From NCBI RefSeq assembly GCF_965638725.1, contig NC_134950.1:32116932-32180931 (forward strand): 64,000 bases of DNA, read 5' to 3'. Every line of letters begins with the position of its first letter. Within the stretch, counting starts at the first letter, position 1. The notes under the pieces are model-generated. The model was given only the letters and a program-made list of their open reading frames with translations. It was not told the origin of the DNA and did not search any database. Source of the stretch: Aptenodytes patagonicus. Its lineage: Eukaryota > Chordata > Aves > Sphenisciformes > Spheniscidae. Shown piece after piece: positions 61,472-64,000 of the stretch. Position numbers and translations under genes: made by a program.

Positions 61472-62045
61472 TGTTGTGGTTTAACCTGGCAGGCAGCTGA
61501 ACACCACGCAGCCGTTCGCTCACTCCCCCCTGCCAGTGGGACAGGGGAGAGAATCGGGGAAAAAAAAAAAAAAGTAAAATTCGTGGGTTGAGATTAAGAC
61601 AGTTTAATAGGACAGAAAAGGAAGGGGGAAATAATAGTAACAATAACGATAAAAGAATATACAAAATAAGTGATAGTGATGCACAATGCAATTACTCACC
61701 ACCCGCTGACCGATGCCCAGCCAGTTCCCGAGCAGCAGTCGCCACCCACCGGCCAACTACCCCCAGTTTATGTACTGAGCATGACATCACATGGTATGGA
61801 ATATCCCCTTGGCCAGTTTGGGTCAGCTGTCCTGGCTGTGCCCCCTCCCAGCTTCTTGTGCACCTCCAGCCTTCTCAGTCAGTAGAGCATGGGAAGCTGA
61901 AAAGTCCTTGACTAGTGTAAGCACTGCTTAGCAACAACTAAAACATCCGTGTGTTATCAACATTGTTCTCACCCTAAATCCAAAACACAGCACTGTACCA
62001 GCTACTAGGAAGGAAATTAACTCTATCCCTGCCGAAACCAGGACA
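61472..62045 (-). mobile_element. Solo LTR, copy 3, reverse orientation
   Basis: This is the reverse complement of the family at 22493 and 32358. It begins TGTTGTGGTTTAACC and ends AAACCAGGACA on the + strand. The flanks are a perfect 5-bp target duplication, AGAGG (61467-61471 and 62046-62050). The CRE-like site is TGATGTCA on the element strand (61782-61789), one transition from the palindrome. A run of 16 A interrupts the U5-side sequence near 61560. No internal retroviral sequence is attached. Open frames here (61588-61911 + and 61398-61691 minus) are LTR artefacts. Confidence 0.9.
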
Positions 62046-64000
62046 AGAGGTTAAAAGTCCCTTCATCGCGCTGGCTGAACTTCTCTTCAAAAATGGGTAC
62101 TTTTAACTGATTTAATCTCTGAGTCATAGCTCCAGTTTGTCATTGTGTGGGTCCTTAAGGATGGGCCTGGCAAACTTCTGCACTAAGGTCTGCTTCTGAG
62201 GTCCTGCTGTCCTGCATGTTTGCAAATCCAGAGCAGGGAACCAAGCTGGGTGCCAAGGTGGCCACAGACAGGGGAAGGTAAGAGAAAGACAGAGGCCAAA
62301 AGCAGCCGAGAAGGTGACTTAGTATTTAAAAGAGCATTTTAGCTTTGAAAAAGTGGGGATTTGTGGGGGGAATGGGGAGGGTGGGATGGTGTCACCCCAC
62401 CACCACCACTTTTTGAGCAGCACTTCCAAGCAGGCCCTTTTCCCTCCAGCATGAGCAATAAGAAAGACTGAAATTGGGATCTGTGTGCCAATCGCAGCCT
62501 TCCGAGCCCGCTGGAGTTTCTTGCTGTACGCTGAATCCAGAGCTCCTCCTGGAGGTCCGCGGAGTCCAAGCCCTGCCGCTGGTGGAGCTCGTCGCTGCTG
62601 CTTGGCACAAACAGCAGTGCACCAGGCACTTCAACAACCCTATATACATATAGGGTATATGTAATAGGGAGTTATAGGGTAGGGTAATATAGTAACCTTA
62701 CATATATACATACATAGGCAGTCCTAGCTGACTTCAGTTAGTTCAGCAGCTACACCAAGGTCCCTTTGGTAAGCTGAATCCAATCACAAAAGTAACAATA
62801 ATACATCTGAATATATTTACATATTAAATATATCTGAAGACTTACATGCCTCCTAAAGTGCACATTTTATTTTTTGAGGAAAGGGTGCTAAACTCAGTGT
62901 GGAGCGGGGTCCACGTAAATCCTATTTGAACTCACAAAACACTCCTCACCCAGTAAGACAGTATGTCTTTGAAAGCTGATGTCATACCAATGAGAGGTAT
63001 TCCCATACCTACATGGAAGAAGACTGCCAGCTCAGACCCATTAGCCTCCCACCTATTTTATTAAATTTAGCTCACTTACACACCGCAGATCCTCAATTTA
63101 GACACACATTGCCATTCAAGTCTAGGAGAATGAGATGCCTACTCTTTGGGAAAGCCAGCTGAATGGGTACCTACACAGCTCTGCTGCCTTAAAAACAGCC
63201 TGAGTAACGCCGGCTGGTGAGATGGCACAGGGGGTGTAAGGGGGTTGGGTGAGTGGATGCCCAAACTGTCTGAGAGGGCCTTTGCCCAAAGCTCACCTTG
63301 CTAAAAAGGGAGACAACAATCATCAGCTGTATTAGATAGCAACCGGGGAATTACCAGGAGACTTTCAGTTGTGGGGGGCGGGGGGAAGTCAGCTAAGCAG
63401 ACATACAAGCAAAACATGAAAACATGAGGATGTGGAGTGTGCAGGAGAAGAGGGGAGCAGGGCAGCAGAGGGGCCGGCATGACCCTGCCAAACACAGCCA
63501 CCCTAGTTATACAAGGATGTTCAGAAACTTCCAGGCACATATTAACATTCCGTAACTATATTGTCTAGCTTTATCTGTTGCACTGCAGATATTGATCCCA
63601 AGTGTATAGTTCAGCAATAGCCAGTTAATTACATGTTGATAATAAAACAATAAACCACTTAAACTGCGATCAGCCACATGAACCAGGCAGATTGTAGGTT
63701 TTCCCTACAACATACATCTGACTGATGCATTGGTGGGTCTTGCAACTGTCCCCGCAGTGGGGATAGATGTGAGAAAATATGACAGCTACGTAAGATTAGA
63801 CTGGTGACAGTTGGCATTTCTAAAGATGTTCAAGCTAGTCCCTGCTGTTAAGTAATTTTTGAGAGTAAAGCTTCCTCCTTATGTTTCTAAGAAAAGATAT
63901 CATAAAATAATTTAGGCTCTACATCATGTAAAACTGAGATTTTCTCATCAGAAATATTCCCTATACATGCCCATCCTCTTCTTCCACCCCCTTCTCCCCC
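62046..64000. other. Intergenic sequence at the right edge
   Basis: A CpG-containing, GC-richer patch at about 62480-62640 is open on the minus strand in two frames, but has no motif I recognise and no splice logic. It is followed at 62641-62720 by a TA/GGGTA-rich low-complexity stretch. Beyond that I see only unremarkable sequence to the edge. Confidence 0.45.

Noticed and set aside
61588..61911. Open frames with the shared peptide LLVHLQPSQS at 22618-22857, 32483-32710 and 61588-61911
   Set aside because: The shared peptide comes from the same non-coding LTR sequence at all three loci; it is not a conserved gene.
54553..64000. Search for CHMP4C exons on the minus strand
   Set aside because: The gene lies next to SNX16 in mammals, but no segment here encodes its N- or C-terminal motifs, so it is probably beyond the window.
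1..64000. CRISPR arrays, operons, prophage or other prokaryotic systems
   Set aside because: The window is vertebrate nuclear DNA with spliced exons and CR1/LTR repeats. No spaced direct-repeat array or tightly packed gene set is present.

Overview
The window looks like nuclear DNA of a bird. It has CR1 non-LTR retrotransposons in several ages and orientations, three copies of one family of endogenous-retrovirus solo LTRs, AT-rich non-coding sequence, one sharp CpG island, and a vertebrate gene spread over short exons with conventional GT-AG introns. The gene is SNX16 (sorting nexin 16), on the + strand. Identification rests on its protein sequence: an N-terminal Ser-rich region, a PX domain with the phosphoinositide-binding RRYTDF motif, a coiled coil, and a C-terminus ending in EIEVAEVAY plus acidic residues.

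Layout. Positions 1 to about 25,200 form a gene-poor upstream region without a convincing gene. It holds a 5'-truncated CR1 element (1612-3908) with a long but broken reverse-transcriptase reading frame, a reverse-oriented CR1 (18293-19805), a shorter forward CR1 (21288-21822), three 35-bp tandem units (21956-22059), a solo LTR (22493-23056), and a 68-bp CR1 scrap (23113-23180). A CpG island of roughly 1.5 kb (25210-26700) is the SNX16 promoter. It has two ZNF143/THAP11-type motifs 35 bp apart, a GGGGC run, and a probable non-coding exon 1 ending at 25929. Seven coding exons follow: 31006-31377, 35831-35917, 41010-41158, 46912-46981, 49930-50066, 52298-52414 and 52699-52807. They join in frame to 1041 nt (346 residues plus stop). 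The 3' UTR runs to about 54,550 with three AATAAA signals.

Intron 2 carries a same-strand solo LTR (32358-32951) with a perfect 5-bp target duplication and intact CRE and TATA motifs. Downstream of SNX16 (54.6-64 kb) there is no recognisable protein gene. That segment has a degenerate tRNA-Thr-like copy (58187-58258), a MIR-like fossil, a GATA/GACA microsatellite, and a third LTR of the same family in reverse orientation (61472-62045).

No new multi-gene system is visible. The most useful leads are regulatory and structural: the promoter motif pair, the LTR promoter candidate inside SNX16, competing splice acceptors at coding exon 4, the upstream ORF in exon 2, the unclassified 35-bp tandem, and the tRNA-like locus. 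All family assignments were made by eye; no database search was run.
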